A program made the translations under genes and the position numbers. From Blasia pusilla (Eukaryota; Marchantiophyta; Marchantiopsida; Blasiales), in NCBI GenBank assembly GCA_050084515.1, contig CM114275.1:18352001-18416000 (forward strand): 64,000 nucleotides of DNA, given 5' to 3'. This document shows positions 42,331 through 54,719 of this stretch, in pieces. The first letter of the stretch is position 1; each line of letters begins with the position of its first letter. The notes under the pieces are model-generated. The model saw nothing but the letters and a program-made list of their open reading frames with translations, was not told the DNA's origin and made no database searches.

Positions 42331-45300
42331 TAAAAGGATTCGCCTTTTGGGCTCATGTTCCGTATTGCTATGCCATGCGCCTTCTTTTCGTTTGCTAAAA
42401 GGGGGACCTCGGTTGCGTTCATTACGGGTCTTTTTTTTTTTCCTCCTTAGTGTAATGCTTTTATAATCAAACGGATTTTGACTACTTATGGGGTTAGGGG
42501 TTTTCTTTTCGTTTTTGGCCTGCTCTCCATGTGGGTTTAAGGGTTTCCTTCTTTTTGTTTCCTTTTTTTTTCTTTTTTTTTCCTTTATCTGCTTCTATGC
42601 AATGCTTTTCATGCATGGCTGAATGTTCGTGATGGACCGAATCTTTCTTTCGTCATTTCTCTATCGACTCGAAAGAGGTAATTTTGGGGAGGTCTCTGCT
42701 GTTGGTGAGTTTCGTCGTTAGGGGGGGAATGCCCCCTTCTTCCTTTTCTGGTCTTGTTGTGGCCTTCAGGTTTTGACTCTTTGAGTCCCCCTCTTTTGTA
42801 CTTCCGATGGGTTTTCCATCACCCGTTTTTATCGAAGTGCATCTTTATAAATAAAATTTGGGGAGGAATATGATAATGGATGGATAAACATATGGCAAGA
42901 GCCCCTCCCTTATGGCATTTCAATGTGAGAAAAATTAAGTGCTCAATTTTAGATTACCTTCTAGAACGTTAAAATATCTGAAGTAATGATTGTTACCAAG
43001 GTACAACACAAATGTATGGCACTGGTCAAAGGTAATCTTTCACTAAATGTCTATTCCTCCACCATCTTTTAGTGCTTTTGAGCCATGCCTACCGTCACAA
43101 GGACTCCTTCCAGCATTCTTTACGATTAAGAAGAATGTTTTCGTTCTTTATGATATTCTCATCGGATATTTTCTTGATTTTTCCACCATCTCCGATGTTT
43201 CACATCTGGAAACGGAATAAATACTAAAGTTTTATTCGGGAAGGAGGAGTGTGATCATACAATATGTGATCATTGGAACCATTGTTTTGTATTACAATGT
43301 GAGGACAAATCAAAAGAGAAAGAAAACCCTTTAATTTGTAAGGCACGTTTGGGTGCTATAGTTATATAATGTTTTCTTCTTCATAAAGTAAGATTGCATG
43401 GGCAAGATGGCCTTTCAAACTCTCCAACAAATTTACAATTATGTATACATTTGTAAATGCTCCTAGGTTTGATTAAGAAATGGATTTGAATTGTAGGATT
43501 TTTTAGATTCTAATATAAAGCATCTCAATGCAATAATAGATAATAAAAAAATTTGTAGTTATGTACAAAGAGATAGTAAAGTAGGAAGTCTTTTCTTTAA
43601 TTTTAAGAGATTGTCACTTGTTAAATTTCATGGATCTCATTCATGTTAGAAGTGAGGTAGAGGAAAGGGCCTTCAACAAAAGTGAGTCCCAAAAATTAGA
43701 TTCCAACTTTTGCACCTTTTAATAAGTAAGGGGGACTTTGACCATTGTGCTAGAATCTCTAGCATTTTAGTCTAGGAAATAATAAAAAAACTTGTTTTGG
43801 CGATCATATGGAGCCCATGGTTAAAGTCACTCAACCTGAGTTAGAAAATCCGAGGATGAATTCACTTGTGCAACTTCTATCATAATTTTCTTTCTTATAT
43901 ATTTTATATTGTAAAAAATAGTTTCTAGTGAGCTATTTTGGGAATAAAACATCATTTGTGACTTTTTATAGTTATTTTTTCTACTTTCTGATTTTAATAT
44001 GCTTAAACCAAATCATACTAGGAATTTTTCAATGGGTAAATACATTAATATCTTTTATCCTTATCCTATCAATCCTTACAATGAATTCTAAGATTTTACT
44101 TCTCTATATCAAATTCTCAATTTAAATAAAAATAAATCTTGATGGTACCAAATCTCAAACATTACATAAATTTAGATCACGTACAATTATCAAAGAAAAT
44201 ATTTTTTTTTCCCGACGTTTCCATAAAAATTTCTTAGTGCCTCATTTTCATGTGTCAATCAAACATGTTTGTACATTAAGAAACTATCCTCCTTTAATAA
44301 TATTGATTGCAAAGTTCATTTTCAGACTAATCATTTATAGTCGATAAATGGGGGTTATTGTATGACCATTGTGCTCATTGTGCATTGGGGGACTTTGACC
44401 ATTGATTGCAAAGTTCATTTTCAGACTAATTATTCATTGAATAATTGTTATAAGTGAGAAATTGTGTCCATTTTCTTTTCTAATAGGCTATAATATAAAT
44501 TTATATCTCCCACCATTATACTTTGATTCTCAAAAGATTTAATGATAATGAATATTTTGGCAATTGTTTCACGACGTCTTAAAGTTTTTCAGAGTGCCAT
44601 TAGGAAGATTTTTCTTGAAGTAAGTTTAAATTATGTTTCGGTCTTGTTTACCAATAATACAACCTCTATCCGCAAAATTTTACTTTAGAATTTACTTATT
44701 CGTAGGCATTACGCTGCATTGCTATGAATCAATCCACTAGGATTTCTCCGCATTTTATATCAATTAGTATTTTTTTACTGTTCTAGAATTACATCCTTAT
44801 CATGTAATCCATTGCTAGAGCAATGAATTACTTGTCTACAGTCTTGGTTTAGAAGCCGCTTGAAGTTGCGTGAGATTGCATGTCGAGGAATCTCCCTTTT
44901 CTTTCACTAAAATCTAATCTAAAAACTTCCCGGGTGAATATGTTCCCCATTGGAAATTTTCAGAAGCAAGAAAACTGTTCTGCTAAAATCCCTCACACAT
45001 GTTTGATGGTTGAAGTTTAACCCAAATCCTAAACATTAACCCAAGTTATTTGATATGAGACGACTTGATTTGAAATAATGATAACTTTTCTGTCCACTTT
45101 TTCTTGTCCCCCCTATCTTCCTTGTGGCCGTATGTTTCTTTGATCCTATGAGTTTTCAATATAGATTTTGATTTTTCTTCATGACAACTCTGAAAAGTAC
45201 AATCATTTTTCTTTCTCAAACCTGACTAGATGTAAGAGAATGTCATATAGAAGATAGGAATTGAAAGACAAAGTCTAACACTCAAGACAACAAAAGATTC

Positions 45301-46100
45301 TAGAAATTCCCATACATGCTTCAAGTTTCTTCTTACCTACACTGTGGGGCATGACAAATGCATTAGTACCTTTCCCGAAGTCCAAAATCTTTTACCTCAT
45401 GTTGATCCTCCTCTTGTTAGTGTAGATATTATGAAAATTTGTGAAAATTTGCCTTCAAGGTTTCACAAATGGGGCAATTGAGTTTATCTAAAAATTAGGC
45501 AAGAATTGTTATTGCCCCAAAATATTGCGTTTTGTCACAAATTGAATAGTTGATGTATCATCTAAATTGGATTAGACAATGGAGAATGAGTAAAAATTTG
45601 AAATCAACATCGATTCAACTTAGATAAACTTAGATTTTAGTAAAAGACACCGATACTAAATTATGTAAATTTAATAAACACATTAAATTATATATTTTAT
45701 CATCATTAATATTATTATTATCCATTTGGCATCTTATAAAACAATTTGAATTTATGTGCAACATGATAATCCCCTCACTAATATTTATTTAAGGTGTTTG
45801 ACTATTGAAAAAAAAATATGAGTAATAAATGTGAAAATCCAATTTCTCAACCCCATTCCCAAAATGTGTGAAAAATCCAGGAAATCTCTCCCAAATAACT
45901 ATCTTCCCTTATCAGCAGAAATAGATTGGTGTGCTCAATCAAGCTACTTTGAAGGTTACATATCAAAAGCTTGAATTCCAAACCATATTGGGGAATTTTC
46001 CTCTGAAATCTCAAGGAATGCTTTCAAAGAAAAACAAACTAATGGTAATTATGAAACCTTGTAGATAATCAGTTTTCATAACCCAATGAGTTCAGAAGGA
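42331..46100. other. AT-rich gene desert
   Basis: Long poly-T and AT-rich stretches with only short frames. A repeated phrase GGGACTTTGACCATTG and TTGCAAAGTTCATTTTCAGACTAAT occurs twice each (43.73/44.39 kb and 44.31/44.41 kb), a small local duplication. Nothing supports a gene. Confidence 0.35.
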
Positions 46101-47230
46101 GCGCATTAAACAAGATCCATACAAAGACCCACCAGTTTGCACCGTCCCTGTCATAGACCTATCCTTGACCTTCTCGCAAAGCTTCATCAGTACAGTCCCA
46201 GAAGAGACGACCTGCTAACCTCTCCATTCTCCGCATTTTCCATCAACACTGACCTTTGTGATCCACTTGTCCCATCCTCAACAGAGTGAATCAAGTGTAT
46301 GCCTACTCACAAGATATTGCGTTGCTTCTCCCCATGGATCGAGCCTGACTGTAGATATCATCTCTCCATTTGTGAGACAGACAATTGCACAATTCTAACA
46401 CAATCTAAGGTTCCTTTTAGGATGAGTAATACGCTACATGACCGTGTGGGAGGCAAGAACCACCTAGAGAGACTTAAACTAGAGGCTCACGGGGCAAAAC
46501 CATTCAAAGAGTCTGGAGCACAAGTATTGATTTAGAAAATGACGAGGGAAATGGGGTAAAAGGGACATTCGGATAGAATGTTCAAGCGCAGATTCTAGTG
46601 TGTTGGTCAAAGATAGGAATGAGGGAAGGGTAAACTCATAGACACTTGCAAAGATATATGAAACTCTCTACGCTGAGTTTCATGCTCAAGACCTTACATT
46701 CTCAATAAGCCACAACACATAAAGATCCTGCCCTGTTCTCAAACATGCGCAATTGACACATCTATGACCACTCTCAGGATTGGACATGTTCGTCCAATAC
46801 AAGATGGACCAAGTACGATACTCTTAGTTTTGCAATTGTCAAATCAGTCCAAGAGATCAGATCAGGTGTTCAGGAATGTTAGATGCCTCTATGATAACTC
46901 TTGTAGTCCTTCACCTGCAGCTACTATGACAAGACAAGCCAACCCAATAGTAGCAAGGATGCACATCACTTGTAAGTTCCGGAGAATGGGAAAGCTGTAA
47001 TGTTTACCCTGTTGAGCAAACCACCAATAGAGTGAAGGACGATGTAATCTCCAGAGTGTTTTGTTAGACTGCCACCTCTGCAATCAATGATGACTCTCAT
47101 CCGTTCAGAATTCTGTCGAACGAAAATTGCATGGTCACAGACCGAATAACTGATAGCGGAGCATGACCAGGACAAAAGAGTGGAGAGACAATTTCTCCCA
47201 AACTACAACATAAAAACCAGAAAGAAAAAC
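46101..47230. other. Possible 3' part of an unidentified gene
   Basis: Composition is more balanced than in the flanking desert, and several minus-strand frames (for example SGDYIVLHSIGGLLN near 47.03 kb) look protein-like. I could not join them into a consistent exon model: candidate splice joins from the 47.23-47.60 kb segment lead to stops. Left as unassigned. Confidence 0.25.
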
Positions 47231-47604
47231 CCATTACAGGCTTCTTTGCAACCGCAGAGTACTCAAAATGCTGAGAAGCATGTGTGTCGGTGACTTTCTC
47301 AAGGTGGACGGCGTCAGGCCAATTGTCCTTCTGTATGAAAAAAACCTGAGGGTGTTCCAAGTTCTTCAGGCATAAGTTGTTAACGTAAATGCCTGAAATA
47401 GAACAAAACTAACTTTAGGGATCAGATATTGATGATGTTCATGAGACAAAACTAACCTTTCCTGTCTTCCATATTTGTCTGTAGACAACCCATTTCCCTG
47501 CATGTCGGGTGATAATGTTCTTCATTTATTAATGAGGTTACAGTCTTGGAATCCGTGTGCCACAGAAATGCATTGCAAGACTCTTCAAGAAGGGCTACCC
47601 TCAT
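47231..47604 (-). CDS. Candidate exons of an unidentified protein
   Basis: Two segments join in frame. The first runs from ATG at 47,604 to a donor after 47,457 (GAAAG|GTTAG). The second starts after an acceptor at 47,392 (TTTCAG|GC) and is open to about 47,231 (donor-like GG|GTTTTT). Together they encode about 103 residues with no stop, including SCNAFLWHTDSK, HYHPTCREMGCLQ and IYVNNLCLKNLEHP, and then KDNWPDAVHLEKV. Several cysteines suggest a secreted or extracytoplasmic domain. I recognise no family. The segment lies 0.7 kb downstream of the cyclophilin on the same strand. The start and the downstream exons are uncertain, and it could be a gene fragment. Confidence 0.35.
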
Positions 47605-48306
47605 TCCATATTAGCCATATATCCTAGTGTCACAAACAATGAATTCCCACGGGCAACCCAATGATAATGGCAATCAAGACAAATAGTTGTAGTGTCAACT
47701 AGGAAGTTGATTGTAGAGTTGACAACTCGTCGAAGCTCCTCAGTCGAGCCCCACAAGCTACGTCAACTGAACAAAAAAGTTCCAAATAGAGTCCTACTTT
47801 TCTGTAAAAATCTGTCTGCTAAACAGCAGGACAGTCTGGGAATTGAAACTTAAGCAGGGGCTAACAATCATTCAATTTTTGATGTCATTTCTTTCCATCC
47901 TTCGAATCCCAAACTCAAATGGGTCTGAAAGTGTGAGATTTGTAACAGAGTCAAATGACCAAAGTGGAGAACTACCTGAACGCTCCACAGAACTGTCTAG
48001 GTAACCTACAGTGTGCAATCGTAACACCGCCCACCTGTGCATGCCTTGTCTCCAAACTGGCTTCATGTCTGCTTGAAGCTGAGTCCCTAAGCGTCAGTAG
48101 TTTAGTATTTATTTTTGCTGCTAGTGTAGTCTGTCTTCTAAATGCAACTGTGATCTTTCTCCTAGATGCTGCTCGGTCCAGTGTGAGTCCAATATAAAAT
48201 CTAATGTACACAACCTCCCTGTGAGTGTCTTTGGAGAATAGGATAGTAGATTCACACATTGGAGCGTTGAATCCAACATAGATAATATCCACGTCAAATC
48301 CGGATT
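47605..48306 (-). other. Cyclophilin 3' flank, probable 3' UTR
   Basis: Directly follows the cyclophilin stop codon. The minus-strand frame 48,292-47,972 has no motifs. No clear polyadenylation signal was assigned. Confidence 0.3.
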
Positions 48307-50844
48307 TCAGAGAGGAAGCTCTCCACTTGCAGCAATTGTCACTTTGCTTTTAGGAGTACCAGATTGGGAACCCTCAGCTTCAATTTTGTAAACAACATCC
48401 ATCCCATGTAGCACCTTTCCAAAGACTACATGCCTGCCATCCAACCTATTACCAACCAGACATGAAAAAAGGGAGTTACCAAACTGATATCAAACTGCCC
48501 AATATGAAACCTCTTCCAATTAGTTGAGCTTTCAATCACAGACCCAGGATTGATAATCCAACATAACTCGATGTTACACAACATCCCAATATGCTTAAAA
48601 CTCTTACTCCCGTCAGAAACTCACCAGCTTGTTTTAACTGTGCAAATAAAAAACTGGGACCCATTGGTGTTGGTCCCAGAATTTGCCATAGATAGAATTC
48701 CTGTGAACAGTTCATTCATATAGTCAACATTCAATCAAATCACACCAATGAAAAGTCCTACCGTCAAAACTTCAGTGTAAACCTCTGCACTTACGACAAG
48801 GATCCCAAAGATAGTAAACCAGAATCTCAAAGATCTTTTCTTACCATAAACATACACGACATTTCTGCGCAGAGAAGTGCCACAGAAATACAAAAGTACA
48901 CGATACATCAAGTGAAGTGTCCTCAAAAGGCACTAATATGCATTGCACTCCGGGAGACCAACCATAACCAACTAATAGATTTAAACAATAGCATTACAGA
49001 GATTTTTTAAGACAAATAGAAACGCTCACGATTATCGGATGCCAAAAAAATGTCTGGCAGTGACGCTACCTGGTCCAGTGTGCTTCAACTTGAAGTTCTC
49101 ATCAGCAAACTTTGTGCCATAGATAGATTCTCCACCTCTTCCATTTCCGTGTGTTGTATCACCCCCCTGTATCATGAAGCCTGGAATAATTCGGTGGAGG
49201 ACACTTCCCTTGTAGTGTAATGGCTTACCACTTGGCCCAGCTCCCTTTTCACCTGAGTATCAATACATGGCATGCACACTCTTTACGTGAAGTGACTACT
49301 GAGTCAAAAAGGTAGATTTCTAATGTGCTAATTCCATAAGTCTCCTCCCTCTCTCTAACTGAACTTCACCAATAGGGTTTCCCACCACTCATTGCAAGCA
49401 CGATTCTCCAACAGCATGGAAAATAAGTGTCTAGTACAGACCATATTCTATAATACTATCATATGATATGGTATACAGTAAATAGATGCAACAGCTATCA
49501 GGTCGCACAAAAATGCAACATATGAAATGGGTCATAAGAAGAAAAACTCTCCAATACAGTCGAATCTTCGAAAAAGGAAGCTTACCAGTGCAGAGGGCTC
49601 TGAAGTTTTCTGCGATCCACAAAATCAAAACAAAAAGGTGTATTACGGCACCCAGAATGACGCCAAAAATGTTGTTTCTGACAGGTCAAACCTATGCCAA
49701 ACCAAAGGAAAACCTCTCGATCCGAAAGGACAACAGGTGAAAAGACTTATCTAAAAACCTTCTTTCTAATAGATGAGTATGCGCGACAGGAAGCAAGACT
49801 TTCCCGTACCTACGGTCTTGGGGGCTGCTTTGCCAAAGAGGCCAATTTCAATCCTCCCTGCACCACACGGAGTCACATTATATCATGACTGACGATCGCC
49901 CCAAATGAAATGGTACAGCGCCTACGGGTCAGTCGAGACGTTCAGTTCACCAAAGCATGCTTGTCCCCACGGACAAGAACCAGCAAAATAGCATACAGAA
50001 AGAACTTTGGAGTTATCTAAGCGACCATAAAATTGAAGGACAAAAACAATCTACGCAAAGATCGTGGACTCTCAAATTTTCACACGTACAAATCGAGTTC
50101 GAGTTCTGCCATCAGATTTCACATTTGGTTTCATCCTCCACTTCAATTCGTTCTTCATTGAAGGGACGGTCAAAAAGGAAGCAAGGAAACATGGATTTAT
50201 GGTACTGTAGACTTCACTTCCCACGCTTGAGAATCATAACCAACGAAATAACGACTTGAGAGTATCTACCAAAGTTTACGGACAATGCGCGGCCAGCTCC
50301 GAGTCGCAGACTAGAGAACCCGCTCAGTACGACATCTCCGTAGATAACACAATCCCAGATCTGATCCTGATCGTCGTCCTTGCCTTGGTCTCAATTTCAA
50401 CAAAAGAATGGAGGTCAACACCCAAAAATGAGGGGTGAACAAACTACACCAAACCCTACACTTACCTGCACTGCGGCCGTCGATCTCTACATCGAAATAG
50501 ACTTTATGAGTGACAGTCTCCAGATTGTTATCCTTCTTTGCCTGCATTCCCCATCCCGATAGAGCAACATTCAAACTCCTGATGTTCCATTTCTGTGGCC
50601 AACTTTCCGAACTATCCGCAAGTATTTGCAACGGTTCTACGGCCATCGACATGCGACTAGGACGACCAAACTATTGCAAACCAACAAGAAAATGGAGAAC
50701 GCAGACACACAAAAGTTGACATCAGAGAAATTAAAACCACGGAGCTGACGGATCGAATGCCTGAACAGAGAACGTAGTCGCCAGCAGGGTAATCGTCAGC
50801 ATGAACAGTCCGGCTGCCGACCAAATTCCCCTAGAAATCTTCAT
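48307..50844 (-). CDS. Secretory cyclophilin, peptidyl-prolyl isomerase
   Basis: A single-domain cyclophilin of the plant ER/secretory class (CYP20-1/CYP19-4-like). It isomerises Xaa-Pro bonds during folding of secretory proteins. Seven exons on the minus strand: 50,844-50,761, 50,541-50,466, 49,857-49,810, 49,609-49,586, 49,252-49,070, 48,700-48,625 and 48,445-48,307, giving 630 nt or 209 residues, close to the family's ~200-205. Exon 1 encodes MKISR plus a hydrophobic signal sequence ending near FSVQA. The core has [26 protein letters not shown], the active-site segment [19 protein letters not shown] (Arg, Phe, Gln conserved) and [12 protein letters not shown] with the cyclosporin-binding Trp. 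The C-terminus SGELPL is typical of this class. Introns 2-6 have GT-AG ends; intron 1 fits best as GC-AG (CAG|GCATTC ... GCAG|GCA). A GT donor 6 bases upstream would shorten the signal peptide by two residues. Exon phases are consistent throughout and no defect is visible. Confidence 0.93.
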
Positions 50845-52149
50845 CTCTCCCCTCTTGCGATTGTCCTGTCAGTCCTCAAAATCAGCTGGCTGATCCCTGC
50901 TGCTTCGGTGCAGTGCGACGACTAATAGGCACTGCGATCCGAGCACTAACATAATATTCTCGGGTTCGTTTTGAATATGCTGAGTACAAAGCTCTCGTTT
51001 TCGCGTTTCTCACCGTGCGCAGGTGTCAAAGCGACCGGCCAAACATACTACATTTAGGGTTAGACTTGTACCCTAGGCGTGTTCCCCGCACAAGGCTTGA
51101 GCCATAGATGCTCTTGCCGCAAGCTCTCTCCGTTCGTGGACACGTGTAACGCTCGACTACGTAATCAACCTCGGTTCCTCGAGGGAAAGGCACTATATTA
51201 TACTTGACCGTGTCATGGACGGTTTTGAAAAGGTAACTAGTAACCTAAGGTTTCTAACCAGAGGTTGAGTTAGTTAAATTCCTCTTCCAACTTCTGCTGT
51301 AAAATATGGTTGAATGTTTTATGTTCAATAGGGTTGAATTTTTACATTCTCTTTATTCTTGTGCAGGAGATTGTAGTACAATGGACAACTCCTCCCTATG
51401 TAGAAGAGCATGTCGAATCCGAGTGATGCACTCGTTTTTGCCTAGGTGTCCCTCGCCGGTTAATTGGACTCTCACCCTCCATGACTTAACCTGAGGATGA
51501 ATAGGCACGAGGACTTGGAAAGATTATGGATTTTACATAAAATCTTCTTAGTTCATTGTAAAATTTCTCTATAAATTATAGATCTGCGGCTAAAGATGGA
51601 TGATTTGAATTATATGTCATTTCAAGTAGATCTTCCAAAGTTGATTTTGAATTAGCCAAGTACACATGCCAAATATTGATTAGCTAGGGAAGGAGAGGAG
51701 TTTGACAATTAAAGCGGCATTGTACAATAATAGGCTACGCATACATTTCATTTATTGACTTAAATGCAAATCACTTCCACCTGTAATATGTATTGATTTC
51801 CTATCTCCTAACCTAGATAATGTTATGGATAGTTGGCTATGAGAAAATACCTGAGCATCCAAATAAATTCTAATTTTTTAAAGAGTTTAACCATACGATT
51901 TATCAATGAGCATGACCAAAGTAGGGAAAAGTAGACAAAAGTAGGACAGATATGGAATTGAAATCTACATAGATCCAAAGGTAAGTCATAGTCAAATGCG
52001 ATTAATGAGATGTGGAATAAAGATATGATCTTTGTTGTTCTTCCTAGTGATAATTTTGGCATCTATCACATGTTGCATAAATCTTTGAATCACAAACCTC
52101 GTGCCATTTTCTTGCCCCTTGGAACCATTCATATTTCATAATAGCATTA
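50845..52149. other. Cyclophilin upstream region and intergenic DNA
   Basis: The first few hundred bases (50,845 to about 51,250) would hold the cyclophilin promoter and 5' leader. They are richer in G+C than the rest. I could not assign a TATA box with confidence. Short frames at 51,306-51,494 and 51,823-52,062 carry no motifs. Confidence 0.35.
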
Positions 52150-52157
52150 TTGGTGCA

Positions 52158-52353
52158 CAAGGTTGCACACAGACAAAGTCCGTGTTCGCGGACATGTCCA
52201 TGCGGGCCCGGGTACCCGAGCCCATAGCATAGATCTGGCGCATAACCCACACGAGCCCGCAGCCAGATCCGCATGGTGGGCTGGTGTGGGCTTAGGGGCG
52301 GGCTCAGATACGCGGGCAGCATGTCCAGACTTGTCCATTTCCATGCAATCTTG
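52158..52353. mobile_element. hAT-like MITE copy 4, GC-rich short form (196 bp)
   Basis: Ends CAAGGTTGCA and TGCAATCTTG. Flanks TTGGTGCA (52,150-52,157) and TTGGTACA (52,354-52,361) agree in 7 of 8 bases. The outer parts (GACAAAGTCCGTGTTCGCGG, ACATGTCC) match the right ends of copies 1-3, but the interior is a different GC-rich sequence with GGGCCCGGGTACCCGAGCCC-like palindromic words, resembling the blocks at 0.9-1.6 and 17.5 kb. Confidence 0.8.
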
Positions 52354-52522
52354 TTGGTACACCTATTTTTAAACAAATATAATATGGAAGTAGTCTAGAA
52401 GGCAAGCATATGTTCAAGAATTTTTTCAAGTAGATATGACTTATCCCCTCATTCAAAACGAAGTCGATACTCACCCTCATTGTACGGTCATATATTTAAC
52501 ATACATACATCAGATGTAGTTT

Positions 52523-53199
52523 TCAACTTACGCAATGATGAATCACAAAAACTTGACTCACATCTGTATGGCGTGGAATTCGTAAAATAGCCTCTACCTT
52601 TGTCTGTTGCACACCAAGGCCCCCTGGGTATATCGAATGACCCAGGTACTCAATCTGGCCGTAGAAGAACTTACACTTGTCTGGACTTGGTAGCTTCAGC
52701 CCATGTAACTGCAATCGTCAAAACACCTCCTCCAGATGTCGCTCATGCTCCTCAACCGTGGCGCTAAAGACTACGATGTCATCAATATAACACCTAGCAA
52801 AATCCAGACCTGCCAAGATCCTATCCATGACCTTTTGAAACTCAGCTGGGATATTTTTTAATCCAAAAGGTAAGATCCGCCACTGGTACAAACAATCCGT
52901 CCCTTAGGATCGCCGCCCCAAAATGCCAACTTCTGCCTGTCCTCCAATCTGATAGGCAGTTGATGGTAACTGGCTTGAAGATCTAAGGAACTAAAGACCT
53001 TTGCATGCCCAATAGCATCAAAGATCTCCTCACGGGTGGGCATGGCATACCTATCGGACTTTATTTGCCGATTGATAGGTCGGTAATCTCCAAACATCCG
53101 TCTATCCGTCCAGTTGCCATGCACATCCTTCTTGGCCGGAATGACAGAGCCAAATGTATACTCTCCATATGATATCTCCACTAGTCCTGCTCCAACCAA
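52523..53199 (-). pseudogene. Copy 3 reverse transcriptase
   Basis: SVIPAKKDVHGNWTDRRMFG, DYRPINRQIKSDRYAMPT and LDLQASYHQLPIRLEDRQK are followed after a frameshift by PAEFQKVMDRILAGLDF and the catalytic box CYIDDIVVFS (YIDD codons at 52,778-52,789), intact here and not in copy 1. The thumb (IEYLGHSIYPGGLGVQQTK) ends near 52.54 kb where similarity stops. The frameshift and the truncation make it non-functional. Confidence 0.85.
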
Positions 53200-53639
53200 G
53201 TCCTGGCTCCTACTCGCGGTGTGTTGCTCGACAACTTAATGCGGATCCCTGGACCCTTCAGCGTATCCAAATCATGCATGCTAAATGCGAAACAACTCCT
53301 ACCACTCCTCAAGAACTGATGTATCCGGTGCCGCTCTCCTCGTGTCAACTAAGGGCTCATATGTGGCTCCCAAGTCTCCATCGTGACTACGGTAGGACTC
53401 TCCGACGCGGGTGTGGATGGTTGTTATGGTGCAACCCGGTCTCAGATAGTGGAACTCAACAACTCCCCTACATCCAACTTCAAACTCTGATCTCCTCCAT
53501 GTACAGTATCCTTAACCACACTCGATGTTGTGGCTATCATCTCTCGGCGTACCTGCAAAACATCCCAAGAAGTCCAAGGGTGTCTCTCCCGATCACCCAT
53601 GGTGTGTCGATCTCCTTGGGTCTCACCCCCAACCATTTC

Positions 53640-54450
53640 CTCAACCGTCTTGGTAGGCATGGGGCTCACCAACGCAACAACTGTGATTTGTCGCATCCTC
53701 AAATGACGTTGCTCACCTACTCCTAAGCTGAAAATCCATGTCAAGCAGTTCACGTCCATCGCCTGATCCAAGACATAACGTTGTGATACCTTTGATAATG
53801 ACGGTACTGCCGTCACTCTTGTGAGGAATCCCATGCTTGCTCTCGCTCATCGGCGTTGGGCTCCACCAACCGCTGTATCTGGTCATCCCAAACCAAGTCC
53901 GGTCCGGCCTTCTTGAATGCATAGGAAGCAAGAAAACTCACCAATGTGGAAAAGTTTGCTCGTGGCATGCCAATCCTGTTGACCACAATCAACGACAATC
54001 GATCATTGTGATCGACGACCCAGATCTAGTATGGAATCCACCAACAATTGGGAGGGGCGCTCCACTTGCTCATATGCCCTCCGCAACACCTCATGTGGGA
54101 CCAAGTTGGTCCACCAAAGACGCGGGCGGTGTGCTCTATGGCCCCTACCCACTCCAAGTCCTACGCCCCCAACAATGAAATGTCCCTCGAAAGAGAACTC
54201 TAGTATCCCTGGAGAGCGGACGCAGACAACAAGTCGGGAAAAAGAAGGCGTAACTATGCCACATGGTGAAGTGAAGCGCACCTCACAACATCATCAATCT
54301 CCACGTATAGGTATTGTTGCACGCGTACTTCTGCCTGCAAAACAACAACTAAACCAGTGTTGATCCCTCCAAAGAGATCCAGCACGCAAATACCCTCCTT
54401 TGGGATGCTCCACACAAGCGGGATGGTGTCCAAAGGGGTCTTAGTAGCAC
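53640..54450 (-). pseudogene. Copy 3 cytosine-C5 methyltransferase, internally deleted
   Basis: Motif I is present as GICVLDLFGGINTGL near 54.4 kb, followed by YVEIDD. The sequence then jumps to RAHRPRLWWTNLVP (motif VIII, about 54.12 kb), VVNRIGMPRANF, RLVEPNADERE and RYVLDQAMDVNCLTWI (motifs IX-X, about 53.75 kb). Compared with copy 1, the part with the catalytic PCQ and ENV motifs is lost or unrecognisable. Agreement with copy 1 in RLWWTN and VEPNADER shows common descent. It lies between protease and RT as in copy 1. Confidence 0.8.
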
Positions 54451-54719
54451 TCGTGCCTACCTCGGGTTCCTTAGACTCGTCACCCTCAGTTGCAAATGTC
54501 TCACTCCACGCGGTCTGCCCATCTTAATGGCTAAGCGTCGAAGCTCCTTAATCAAGCCCCAAAGCGGCATCTCTCCTCCATGGACTGATGCAACTACCAT
54601 GACACACCTCTTCATAGAAATGTCAGAACGGGAGTGTCCTCTGCATGGACATGTCCCTCAATCAAATCACTAGGCCAAGTGATGGCGCTGCTAAGGTCGC
54701 CATCTCTCTTGGTCATGGC

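Noticed and set aside
47872-48292. Minus-strand ORFs just downstream of the cyclophilin stop
   Set aside because: No motif and positioned as the cyclophilin 3' UTR; a separate gene is not supported.
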